Positions 1-8,347 of a stretch of DNA of 64,000 bases are shown here, one piece after another. The DNA is from Streptomyces sp. NBC_00425. GTDB taxonomy: Bacteria; Actinomycetota; Actinomycetes; Streptomycetales; Streptomycetaceae. Both the position numbers and the translations under genes were made by a program. The stretch is from positions 7,192,001 to 7,256,000 of the forward strand of contig NZ_CP107928.1 in the NCBI RefSeq assembly GCF_036030735.1, given 5' to 3'. Every line of letters starts with the position of its first letter. Position 1 is the stretch's first letter. The notes below the pieces were generated by a model. The model ran no database searches and had not been told where the DNA came from. It saw only the letters and a program-made list of their open reading frames with translations.

Positions 1-263
1 GGCAGCTCGTGGTGCAGGAACGGTTCGCGTTCCTCGCCGACTCACAGCGCAGGTTCGAGACGGCGTGGCTCTCCACGCTGGAACGCGGAGTCGCGGCCCG
101 GGTCTTCCGGGCCGATCTCGACGTCCGTCTCACCTACCGGTTCGTCCGCGACACGGTGTGGGTCGCCGCGTCCTGGTACCGGCCCGGCGGGCAGCACAGC
201 CCGGAGGAGATCGCCCGCCAGTACCTGTCGATGGTGCTGGACGGCATCGCCGTCCGTGAATAG
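1..263 (+). CDS. TetR-family regulator, C-terminal end (KstR2-like, partial)
   Basis: The window opens inside this gene. The readable frame starts at base 3 and ends at a TAG at 261-263, leaving about 86 residues. The part is alpha-helical and looks like the ligand-binding C-terminus of a TetR repressor; the DNA-binding N-terminus lies to the left. It is followed after 35 bases by a thiolase and then by the ipdC-B-A/echA20 block, which is the arrangement around kstR2 in mycobacteria. The KstR2 assignment is therefore an inference from context, since this fragment alone does not discriminate among TetR proteins. Confidence 0.6.
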   Translation, partial: QLVVQERFAFLADSQRRFETAWLSTLERGVAARVFRADLDVRLTYRFVRDTVWVAASWYRPGGQHSPEEIARQYLSMVLDGIAVRE

Positions 264-298
264 TCCACTGACGTGCCCCTTTGCATGAGGGAGTTGCC

Positions 299-1456
<1,158 letters not shown>

Positions 1457-1462
1457 CGGGAC

Positions 1463-1495
1463 ACCGGCCCCGTCGGAGCCGCGCGGAGGGCCGGT
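1463..1495. terminator. inverted repeat between convergent genes
   Basis: ACCGGCCC at 1463-1470 pairs perfectly with GGGCCGGT at 1488-1495. It sits just after the thiolase stop and 77 bases from the ipdC stop, so it may serve as a terminator. There is no T-run and the loop is 17 bases, so this is weak. Confidence 0.35.
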
Positions 1496-1572
1496 CGCAA
1501 CGGCTGCAAGGCGGTCCGGGCGGGCGGCGAAGGCGCGGGCCGGACCGGGCGCCGGGCGAGGAGGCGAGGGCG

Positions 1573-2628
1573 TCAGGGGTTCGCGAGCCGGTCCAGGGCG
1601 GTCAGCACGTCCTGCGCCTCCTTCATGATCCGTTCCACCAGCTCCGCGCACGACGGCAGGTCGTCGATCACCCCGGCGACCTGCCCGGCGGCCATCACAC
1701 CCGCCTCGGGGCGACCCTCCACCATCGCGGACCTCAGCAGCATCGGCGTGTTCGCGGCCAGCAGCACCTGACTCCAGGCGAGGTCCTTGCCGTGCCGCAA
1801 CGCCAGGCCGTCGCGGACCATCTGCCGCCAGGTGAGACCCGACAGCCTGCGGAAGCCGGCCGCGTGACGCGCCGCACGCAGCAGCGCCCGGACCCGGCCC
1901 GCGGCCTCCAGACCGTCGACCAGCGGCGTGCGCAGCATGCGGTGCGGAAGGCCGTCCACCGCCCGGGTGACCGTGACGTCCCGTACCGTCGCCGCCAGAT
2001 ACCGCGCCTTCACCGCCTCCGGGACCGGCGAGTCCGACGTGAGCAGGAACCGCGTGCCCATCGCGACGCCGGCCGCCCCGTACGCCAGCGCCGCCGCCAG
2101 CCCCCGCCCGTCGAAGAAGCCGCCCGCCGCCACGACGGGGACGTCCACCGCGTCCACCACCTGCGGCAGCAGGACCGTCGTCGCCACCTCGCCGGTGTGG
2201 CCGCCGCCCTCACCGCCCTGCACGATCACCGCGTCCGCGCCCCACGCCGCCACCTTCTCGGCGTGCCGGCGGGCCCCTATGGACGGGATGACGACGACAC
2301 CCGCCTCCTTGAGGCCGGCGATCAGCTCGGCGGAGGGGGCCAGCGCGAACGACGCGACCCGCACCCCCTCGTCGACGATGATCCGGACCCGGTCGCCGGC
2401 GTCCGCCGCGTCGGCCCGCAGGTTGACCCCGAACGGCGCGTCCGTGCGCGACCTCACCTCCCGCACCGCCGACCGCAGCTGGTCGAGGGTCATCGTCGCC
2501 GAGGCCAGGACGCCGAGCGCCCCCGCCTGAGCCGTGGCCGACACCAGCCGCGGACCCGCCACCCATCCCATGCCGGTCTGCACGATCGGGTGACGGACCC
2601 CGACCAGCCGGGTGAACGACGTCTCCAT
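1573..2628 (-). CDS. ipdC: nitronate monooxygenase-family flavoprotein, IpdC-like
   Basis: A 351-residue FMN-dependent TIM-barrel protein of the nitronate monooxygenase / 2-nitropropane dioxygenase family. Visible motifs are the glycine-rich GGEGGGHTG with its histidine in the middle, an AAGGF phosphate-binding turn and GTRFLLT. In actinobacterial steroid degraders the member encoded beside ipdAB is IpdC, which acts on an early HIP-CoA intermediate before ring opening. Its ATG overlaps the ipdB stop codon in the ATGA style, so translation is coupled. It is the last gene of the minus-strand operon echA20-ipdA-ipdB-ipdC. Confidence 0.8.
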   Translation of the reverse strand: METSFTRLVGVRHPIVQTGMGWVAGPRLVSATAQAGALGVLASATMTLDQLRSAVREVRSRTDAPFGVNLRADAADAGDRVRIIVDEGVRVASFALAPSAELIAGLKEAGVVVIPSIGARRHAEKVAAWGADAVIVQGGEGGGHTGEVATTVLLPQVVDAVDVPVVAAGGFFDGRGLAAALAYGAAGVAMGTRFLLTSDSPVPEAVKARYLAATVRDVTVTRAVDGLPHRMLRTPLVDGLEAAGRVRALLRAARHAAGFRRLSGLTWRQMVRDGLALRHGKDLAWSQVLLAANTPMLLRSAMVEGRPEAGVMAAGQVAGVIDDLPSCAELVERIMKEAQDVLTALDRLANP

Positions 2629-3347
2629 CAGGCCGGCACCTCCCGGGCGCGGGCGCCGCCCGGGTCGATCACCTCACGGATCAGCCGCAGCTCCTGCGCC
2701 GTCGGCTCACGGGTGTACGGCACCTCGTCCGCGACGGCCAGATCGAACCCCGTCGCCTCCCGGACCTGCTCGACGCTCACCCCGGGATGCAGCGAGGCCA
2801 GCCGCATCGACCGGTCGGGCGTGGCGAAGTCGAAGACGCCGAGGTCGGAGACGACCCGCGGGATGCGGTGGTGCCGGGCGCCGGCCGCACGGTCGTACCC
2901 GACACCGCACACCATGTCGACCTTCGCGACGAAGACCCGCCGGGAGTGCCTCGGGATCCAGTAACTCGTCGGATTGTTCAGGGTGTTGACGGGTGCGCCG
3001 CGCACCCCGAGGAGCTGCCGCACCGGCTTCGCCCAGTCGCCGACGCAGGAGATGTTCTGGTTCCCGTACCGGTCGATCTGGCTCGCGCCCATCATCACGT
3101 GCCGCCGGCCGCCGGTGACCAGCTCCAGGTGCTGCCGGTAGGGCAGCCAGCCCTCCGTCGTGCCGTCCGGACGCACGATCAGCGCCTCGCCGTCGGTCAG
3201 CAGGAGATCCGGCGAGAAGGTGAGCCGGGCGAGCCGGGCGCCGGCCGAGGGGATCACTCCCATGGGGCTCGCCAGGATCTCGCCCGCGCCCCGCCAGGCC
3301 TCGGCGCAGGCGATCACGCAGTACTCGGCACGCGTGGTCCGGCTCAC
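2628..3347 (-). CDS. ipdB: CoA-transferase family beta subunit, IpdB-like
   Basis: A 239-residue protein of the class I CoA-transferase beta-subunit fold, recognisable from VMMGASQIDRYGNQN and the PGVSVEQVREATGF region near the C-terminus. With IpdA it would form the heterodimer that hydrolyses the last carbocyclic CoA thioester (COCHEA-CoA) of the steroid D/C ring. The GTG start at 3347 overlaps the ipdA TGA by four bases. A longer open frame continues upstream, but it overlaps ipdA fully and has no family similarity. Without the echA20/ipdC neighbours a 3-oxoadipate CoA-transferase would be the alternative. Confidence 0.85.
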   Translation of the reverse strand: MSRTTRAEYCVIACAEAWRGAGEILASPMGVIPSAGARLARLTFSPDLLLTDGEALIVRPDGTTEGWLPYRQHLELVTGGRRHVMMGASQIDRYGNQNISCVGDWAKPVRQLLGVRGAPVNTLNNPTSYWIPRHSRRVFVAKVDMVCGVGYDRAAGARHHRIPRVVSDLGVFDFATPDRSMRLASLHPGVSVEQVREATGFDLAVADEVPYTREPTAQELRLIREVIDPGGARAREVPA

Positions 3348-4180
3348 GAGTCCTCCCCGACCGCCGACCGGTACGCCTGTTCGTCCCCGGCGAGGTAGCG
3401 GGCGGCGAACTGCGCCCAGGGCGTCGTCGCGTACCGCTTCTGGAACGCCTCGTCCCGGCCGTAGTCGGGTGCGCAGGACGTGAAGTGCGCCCCGTTCGGA
3501 GCCTCCACCACCCCCGTCACCGTGTGCCGCTTGATCAGCAGCGACTGCGGCGGCGCCTCCTTCGTCAGCTCGGCCGTGTCGACGACGCGCTCGCAGCTGA
3601 CGTACGCCGCGTCCGCCGCCTCGCAGAACAGGTCGTCGAAGTACGGGTCCGGCCCCAGGTACTGACCGTTGCCCAGCCGGTCGGCCCGGTTGACGTGCAC
3701 CAGCGCCGCGTCCAGCCGCAGGGCGGGCATGGCCACGAACGTCTCCCCGTCCTCGTACGGCGACGTCACCGTGCGCAGGCCGGGGTTGACCCGCATCACG
3801 TCCGAGCCGAGGCCCGCCCGCACGGGCAGGAACGGCAACCGGTGCGCCGCCGCACGCAGCCCCCACAGGAACATCGCCTCGTCGACCTCCGTCAGCTCCA
3901 GCGCCCCGCTCTCGCGGGCCGCCCGGTAGTGCGGCTCCAGCGGGATCGAGTCCAGCGTGGCGAACGCGGCGACCAGCCTGCGGATCCGCCCGGCCGCCGC
4001 GAGCATGCCGACGTCGGGGCCGCCGTACGAGACCACGGTGAGGTCGGTGACCTCCGACCGCAGCAGCGCCCGCACCAGCGCCATCGGCTTACGGCGCGAA
4101 CCCCAGCCGCCGATGCCGAGCGTCATGCCGCTCTCCAGACGGGAGACGGCCTCCTCGGCGCTCATCGTCTTGTCACTCAC
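3344..4180 (-). CDS. ipdA: CoA-transferase family alpha subunit, IpdA-like
   Basis: A 278-residue CoA-transferase alpha-subunit homologue; GMTLGIGGWGSRRKP near the N-terminus is the family's glycine-rich start, followed by LTVVSYGGPDVG. It pairs with IpdB. I chose GTG at 4180 because GGGAGGAG lies about seven bases upstream and the codon overlaps the echA20 stop; ATG at 4165 is an in-frame alternative without a good ribosome site. The four minus-strand genes overlap or abut, which fits a single transcript starting at the palindrome near 4970. Confidence 0.85.
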   Translation of the reverse strand: MSDKTMSAEEAVSRLESGMTLGIGGWGSRRKPMALVRALLRSEVTDLTVVSYGGPDVGMLAAAGRIRRLVAAFATLDSIPLEPHYRAARESGALELTEVDEAMFLWGLRAAAHRLPFLPVRAGLGSDVMRVNPGLRTVTSPYEDGETFVAMPALRLDAALVHVNRADRLGNGQYLGPDPYFDDLFCEAADAAYVSCERVVDTAELTKEAPPQSLLIKRHTVTGVVEAPNGAHFTSCAPDYGRDEAFQKRYATTPWAQFAARYLAGDEQAYRSAVGEDS

Positions 4181-4946
4181 CCGAGCTCTCCTCCCGTGCG
4201 ACCCTGCCGAAGGCGTCCCGGACCCGGTCCGCCACGCCGCCGACGCTCGCCTCGTACGTGAACCCCTGCTCGAAGCGGTAACTGCGGCGCACGTCGACCG
4301 GATCGATGCCGTTGATGGCGGCCTTGGCCAGGCGCACCAGCTCGCCGTCCTTCGCGGCGATCTCACCGGCGAGCTCCAGCGCGGCCGCGCGCAGTTCACC
4401 GGGGGGCGTCACCCGCCACACCGAGCCGTGCGCCTGCAGTTCGGCCGCCGTGACCGTGCGCGAGGTGTAGTAGAGGGCGCGCAGCAGATGCTGGGGCACG
4501 AGCCGGGCCAGATGGGTGGCCGCGCCCAGCGCGCCCCGGTCCAGCTCCGGCAGCCCGAACACGGCGTCCTCGCTCGCCACGATCACGTCCGCGTTCCCCG
4601 CGAGGCCGACGCCCCCTCCCAGACAGAACCCCTGGACGGCCGCCACGACGGGGACCTCGCACTCGTACACCGCCGCGAACGCCTCGAAGCAGCCGCGGTT
4701 GGCGCCGATCAGCGCGCCCGCCCCCTGCGCCTGGATCTCCTTGATGTCGACGCCCGCGTTGAAGCCCCGCCCCTCGGCGGCCAGCACCACGCACCGCGTG
4801 CCCGGATCGCGGCCGGCCGCGCGCACGGCGTCGGCCAGGGCGAACCAGCCGTGCACCGGCAGGGCGTTCACCGGCGGGAAGTCGACCGTGACGAGCGCGA
4901 TTCCCTTTTCCGCCCCCTTTTCCGGGGACGAGGTGGAGACACCCAT
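4173..4946 (-). CDS. echA20: enoyl-CoA hydratase family protein, EchA20-like
   Basis: A 257-residue crotonase-fold protein. Seen in order are the N-terminal strand ending in FPPVNALPV, the oxyanion-hole segment GFNAGVDIKEIQ, the second oxyanion glycines in GFCLGGGVGLAG and the trimer helix FGLPELDRGALGA. In the mycobacterial KstR2 regulon EchA20 is the ring-C-opening hydrolase acting before IpdAB, and the gene order here (echA20-ipdA-ipdB-ipdC) is the same. It is the first gene of the minus operon and faces the dehydrogenase at 5001 across a 54-base promoter region. Confidence 0.8.
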   Translation of the reverse strand: MGVSTSSPEKGAEKGIALVTVDFPPVNALPVHGWFALADAVRAAGRDPGTRCVVLAAEGRGFNAGVDIKEIQAQGAGALIGANRGCFEAFAAVYECEVPVVAAVQGFCLGGGVGLAGNADVIVASEDAVFGLPELDRGALGAATHLARLVPQHLLRALYYTSRTVTAAELQAHGSVWRVTPPGELRAAALELAGEIAAKDGELVRLAKAAINGIDPVDVRRSYRFEQGFTYEASVGGVADRVRDAFGRVAREESSGE

Positions 4947-4958
4947 GGAAGCATCAGC

Positions 4959-4993
4959 TACCTTTCCACCAAACGTTTGTTAGGTGGAAGGTA
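4959..4993. promoter_or_regulatory. KstR2-like operator between divergent arms
   Basis: The core ACCAAACGTTTGTT at 4968-4981 fits the published KstR2 consensus A-n-CAAG-nn-CTTG-n-T at eight of ten fixed positions, and the two departures are symmetric. Outer arms TACCTTTCCACC (4959-4970) and GGTGGAAGGTA (4983-4993) pair with one bulged T. The site lies between the start codons of echA20 and the plus-strand dehydrogenase, where a repressor could control both. Binding by the TetR at the left edge is inferred. Confidence 0.65.
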
Positions 4994-5000
4994 GCAGCCG

Positions 5001-5771
5001 ATGAAGCTGGACGGGAAGGTCGCCGTCGTCACCGGCGGCACCCGGGGAGTGGGCGCCGGGATCGCGCGCTCCCTCGCGCGCGCCGGCGCCGAGGTCGTCG
5101 TCTGCGCCCGACGGCCCCCCGACACCCCGCTGCACGGAGCCCGGTTCGTGCCGCTGGACGTACGGGACGCCGACTCCGTACGGACCTTCTTCGCCGGGAT
5201 GCCCCGGCTCGACGTCCTCGTCAACAACGCGGGAGGCGCCCCGTACCGGCCGCTCGCCGCGGCCGACGCGCACCGCCACGCCCGCGTGATCGAGCTCAAC
5301 CTCCTCGCCCCGCTCACGGTGTCCCTCGCCGCCCACGACCACCTCAGGCGCGCGCGGGGCTCCATCGTGATGATCGGCAGCGTCAGCGGCGGCCGCCCCT
5401 CACCCGGCACCGCCGCCTACGGCGCCGCCAAGGCAGGCCTGGAGAGCCTCGCACGGTCCATGGCCGTCGAATGGGCGCCGGAGATCCGGGTGAACACCCT
5501 GGTCGTCGGCATGGTCCACACCGAGCGCACCCACCTCCACTACGGCGACGACGACGGCGTCGAGGCCGTCGCCCGCACCGTCCCCCTCGGCCGCCTCGCC
5601 CTCCCCGACGACGTCGGCGACGCGGCCGTCTTCCTCGCCTCCGACGCGGCCGCCTACATCAGCGGAGCCAGCCTGCTCCTGCACGGCGGAGGCGAACGGC
5701 CCGCCTTCCTCGACGCCGCCACCGCCGACAAGACGACCCGAGACGACCCGAGCGGACCTGAGCGGACCTGA
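5001..5771 (+). CDS. short-chain dehydrogenase, HIP-cluster (Rv3549c-type)
   Basis: A 256-residue classical short-chain dehydrogenase/reductase. NAD(P)-binding TGGTRGVG is at residues 11-18, the NNAG motif at 75-78, and the catalytic residues Ser129, Tyr140 and Lys144 sit in SVSG and YGAAK. GGAAGG lies about eight bases before the ATG. Position as the first plus-strand gene after the KstR2-like operator matches the dehydrogenase pair next to echA20 in mycobacteria, so oxidation of a HIP-pathway hydroxyacyl intermediate is a reasonable guess. The C-terminal 15 residues are encoded partly by a 10-base tandem repeat and look unconserved. Confidence 0.75.
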   Translation: MKLDGKVAVVTGGTRGVGAGIARSLARAGAEVVVCARRPPDTPLHGARFVPLDVRDADSVRTFFAGMPRLDVLVNNAGGAPYRPLAAADAHRHARVIELNLLAPLTVSLAAHDHLRRARGSIVMIGSVSGGRPSPGTAAYGAAKAGLESLARSMAVEWAPEIRVNTLVVGMVHTERTHLHYGDDDGVEAVARTVPLGRLALPDDVGDAAVFLASDAAAYISGASLLLHGGGERPAFLDAATADKTTRDDPSGPERT

Positions 5772-5790
5772 GCGGACCTGAACGACCTGG
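5751..5790. repeat. 10-bp tandem repeat at end of dehydrogenase gene
   Basis: AGCGGACCTG occurs three times in a row at 5751-5780, followed by a degenerate copy. The first stop codon falls inside the repeat, so a change of copy number would alter the C-terminus of the upstream dehydrogenase. Confidence 0.8.
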
Positions 5791-5838
5791 CGGCATGACA
5801 GACGTGAGAGACATGAGAGACGTGAGAGGGGAACCGCG

Positions 5839-6744
5839 ATGAGCGGAATCTGCGACGGACGGGTCGTCGTCGTCACCGGCGCCGGACGCGGCCTGGGGCG
5901 CGCCCACGCCCTCGCCTTCGCCGCCGAGGGCGCCCGGGTCGTCGTCAACGACCTCGGCGTCGGACTCGACGGCGCCCCCGGCCCCGACAGCCCCGCCCGG
6001 CAGGTCGCCGACGAGATCCGCGCGGCCGGCGGCACCGCCCTCGCCCACGGCGGCGACATCGCCACCCCCGAGGGCGCCGCGTCCCTCGTGACGACCGCCC
6101 TGGAGACGTACGGCCGGCTCGACACCCTCGTCAACAACGCCGGCTTCCTGCGCGACCGCATGCTCGTCAACCTCGACGAGGAGGACTGGGACGCCGTCCT
6201 GCGCGTCCACCTCAAGGGCCACTTCCTCACCCTCAAACACGCCGCCGCGCACTGGCGCGCCGAGGCCAAGGCGGGCCGCACACCCGCCGCCCGCATCGTC
6301 AACACCGCGAGCGGCGCGGGACTGCTCGGCTCGGTCGGGCAGGGCAACTACAGCGCCGCGAAAGCCGGCATCGTCGGACTCACCCTCGTCGCGGCCGCCG
6401 AACTCGCCCGCTACGGCGTCCAGGTCAACGCGATCGCGCCCGCCGCCCGCACCCGCATGACGGAACACACCTTCGCCGCCGCCATGGCCGCCCCCGAGAC
6501 CGGCTTCGACGCCATGGCCCCCGCCAACGTCTCCCCGCTGGTCGTCTGGCTCGGCTCCACCGCCAGTGAAGGCGTCACCGGACACGTCTTCGAGACGGAG
6601 GGCGGCCGGATCACCGTCATGCAGGGCTGGCGGCCCGGCCCGACCGCGGACACCGGAAGACGCCGCAGCCCCGCCGAGGCGGGAGAGGCCGCACGCAAGC
6701 TCCTCGCGGACGCGGAACCCCCCGGACGCCCCTACGGCGCGTGA
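5839..6744 (+). CDS. short-chain dehydrogenase, HIP-cluster (Rv3548c-type)
   Basis: A 301-residue short-chain dehydrogenase of the longer type related to the multifunctional beta-oxidation enzyme. TGAGRGLG is at residues 13-20, NNAG at 99-102, and the catalytic Ser158, Tyr171 and Lys175 are present. The roughly 60-residue C-terminal extension after EGGRITVM is hydrophilic. A GAGAGGGG ribosome site precedes the ATG. The 67 bases from the previous dehydrogenase contain only repeats, so both are probably co-transcribed from the operator at 4970. The likely role is a 3-hydroxyacyl-CoA dehydrogenase step in steroid-ring catabolism; the exact substrate cannot be read from sequence. Confidence 0.75.
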   Translation: MSGICDGRVVVVTGAGRGLGRAHALAFAAEGARVVVNDLGVGLDGAPGPDSPARQVADEIRAAGGTALAHGGDIATPEGAASLVTTALETYGRLDTLVNNAGFLRDRMLVNLDEEDWDAVLRVHLKGHFLTLKHAAAHWRAEAKAGRTPAARIVNTASGAGLLGSVGQGNYSAAKAGIVGLTLVAAAELARYGVQVNAIAPAARTRMTEHTFAAAMAAPETGFDAMAPANVSPLVVWLGSTASEGVTGHVFETEGGRITVMQGWRPGPTADTGRRRSPAEAGEAARKLLADAEPPGRPYGA

Positions 6745-6792
6745 CACCCGCCCACCGGCACGGGGCCGCGTCGATCCGCCACCGCACCCACC

Positions 6793-7689
6793 TCACGTGT
6801 CGCACTCCAGCACGGTCCTGCACAACCCGCAGCGGGCCCGGACCCGCCCCCTGACCGGAACCCGAATCCGCTGACGACAGGTAGGACAGGCGAACGTCAC
6901 CCGCAACGGCCCCTGCGGATCGTGCACGAACGCATACGGGGCGCCCGCATCCCCAGGACCCGCCCGAACGCCCTGCGCATGCCGTCGGTCACGGGCATAA
7001 CGCCGCCGGCCCGCCCAGCCCGCCGCCGTCAGCGGCGGCTGCCGCTCGTCGAACCGCGCCCGCTCCAGACCCCGCCCGTACGCCTCGTACGCCTGCGCGC
7101 TCGTGAACCACACCGACGGATCCTCGCCGAACACCAGCGACCGCTTCGCCAGCACGTACCCGAACTCCTCCGGCGTCAGATACCCCAGCTTCTGCGACGA
7201 CGCCCCGTCCACCCGGTAGGCGTCCAGCAGCAGCCAGCCCGCACCCAGATACGTCGTCGCCGTGTCCGTCAGAATCTCGTTGTCCCGCGTCCCCGCGAAC
7301 GACAACCCCACCCGGTGCAGGTATACGTGCATGATCTCGTGCGCCAGCGCCGCACCGATGTCCCGACGATGTGTGCGGAAACGGTCGTTCAGCTCGACGA
7401 AGTACTCCGGCCCCGCCGCGAGCTCGATGTGCGCCGCATGCTCCATCTCCCGGAACGCCACGACCATCCGCGCGTCCGGCAACCGGTAGTGCCGCACCAG
7501 CTCCCGGGCCACCCGCTGCGCCCCCAGATGCAGATCATCGGTGTCGCAGAACGCCACGTCGGCCGGCGCCACACTCGTCGCGAACTGGTGGATCGTGTCG
7601 TACGACAACCGCCTGTACAACGCCGTCACCGCCGCCCGCACCGTCTCCAGATGCGGGTAACCGTGCTCGACCGGACCGCCGTTCGCCAC
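6793..7689 (-). CDS. DA1-like zinc metallopeptidase with C-terminal zinc ribbon
   Basis: About 298 residues. The centre carries ALAHEIMHVYLH, an HExxH zinc-peptidase motif, followed about 20 residues later by NEILTDTATTYLGAG, which would supply the third ligand. The C-terminus has two Cys pairs (CPTC and CGLC), a rubredoxin-like zinc ribbon. The overall layout resembles the DA1/peptidase family seen in Streptomyces; no signal peptide is visible, so it is cytoplasmic. GTG at 7689 has a G-rich ribosome site; ATG at 7719 is an upstream in-frame alternative that adds a CWGC motif. It is divergent from the chorismate mutase gene. The substrate is unknown. Confidence 0.7.
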   Translation of the reverse strand: MANGGPVEHGYPHLETVRAAVTALYRRLSYDTIHQFATSVAPADVAFCDTDDLHLGAQRVARELVRHYRLPDARMVVAFREMEHAAHIELAAGPEYFVELNDRFRTHRRDIGAALAHEIMHVYLHRVGLSFAGTRDNEILTDTATTYLGAGWLLLDAYRVDGASSQKLGYLTPEEFGYVLAKRSLVFGEDPSVWFTSAQAYEAYGRGLERARFDERQPPLTAAGWAGRRRYARDRRHAQGVRAGPGDAGAPYAFVHDPQGPLRVTFACPTCRQRIRVPVRGRVRARCGLCRTVLECDT

Positions 7690-7775
7690 GCCGCACCCCC
7701 AACACGCCGAGGACCCCATTCCACTGTACGGGCAGCCCGCAACGCCCGTCCGGACATGCCCTAGGGTGATCGCCC

Positions 7776-8126
7776 ATGACCACCAGCAACACCCGCGCGC
7801 CCGGCGCCGGCGACGTCGACCCCGCCGTCCGCGAGGAGCTCGCCCGGTTGCGCGACAGCATCGACAACATCGACGCGGCCGTCGTGCACATGCTCGCCGA
7901 ACGCTTCAAAGCCACCCAGCAGGTCGGCCATCTCAAGGCCCGCCACCAGCTCCCGCCCGCCGACCAGGCCCGCGAAGCCCGCCAGATCGCCCGGCTGCGC
8001 ACCCTCGCCGAGAACGCCAAGCTCGACCCCGCCTTCGCCGAGAAGTTCCTCAACTTCATCATCGCTGAAGTGATCAGACACCATGAGCGGATCGCCGAGG
8101 ACGCCGCGGCACCCCCGCACAGCTGA
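7776..8126 (+). CDS. chorismate mutase (AroQ class)
   Basis: A 116-residue all-helical AroQ-fold chorismate mutase converting chorismate to prephenate for phenylalanine and tyrosine synthesis. The family signature is clear: LRDSIDNIDAAVVHMLAERF, then Lys in HLKARHQLPP, and ARE further on. An N-terminal tail of about 20 residues precedes the domain. TAGGGT at 7762-7767 lies eight bases before the ATG and no Shine-Dalgarno is visible, so the transcript may be leaderless. There is no signal peptide, unlike the secreted *AroQ type. Confidence 0.85.
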   Translation: MTTSNTRAPGAGDVDPAVREELARLRDSIDNIDAAVVHMLAERFKATQQVGHLKARHQLPPADQAREARQIARLRTLAENAKLDPAFAEKFLNFIIAEVIRHHERIAEDAAAPPHS

Positions 8127-8197
8127 TCTGATCCACACCGCCCCGCAGCGCTGCGGCCGAGACCGCGGCCGCGGGCACCACGACCGGCGCCACGACC

Positions 8198-8244
8198 GGC
8201 AGGCGACCGGGCACATGCCCGGCAGGCGACCGGCACATGCCCGG
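8198..8244. repeat. direct repeat upstream of pepN
   Basis: A 25-base segment with core GGCAGGCGACCGG followed by CACATGCCCGG occurs at 8198-8222 and again, one base shorter, at 8221-8244. It lies in the 221-base gap between chorismate mutase and aminopeptidase N. A regulatory role is possible but nothing else supports it. Confidence 0.6.
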
Positions 8245-8347
8245 AGCGGAATCGGCACAGGACCGGCGCTCCGGCGCGAGAAGGGACATAGGGCGCGTAC
8301 CGATCCGCCCCTGTGCCCGGCCAGCGGCATCAGGCAGCATGTCGTGC

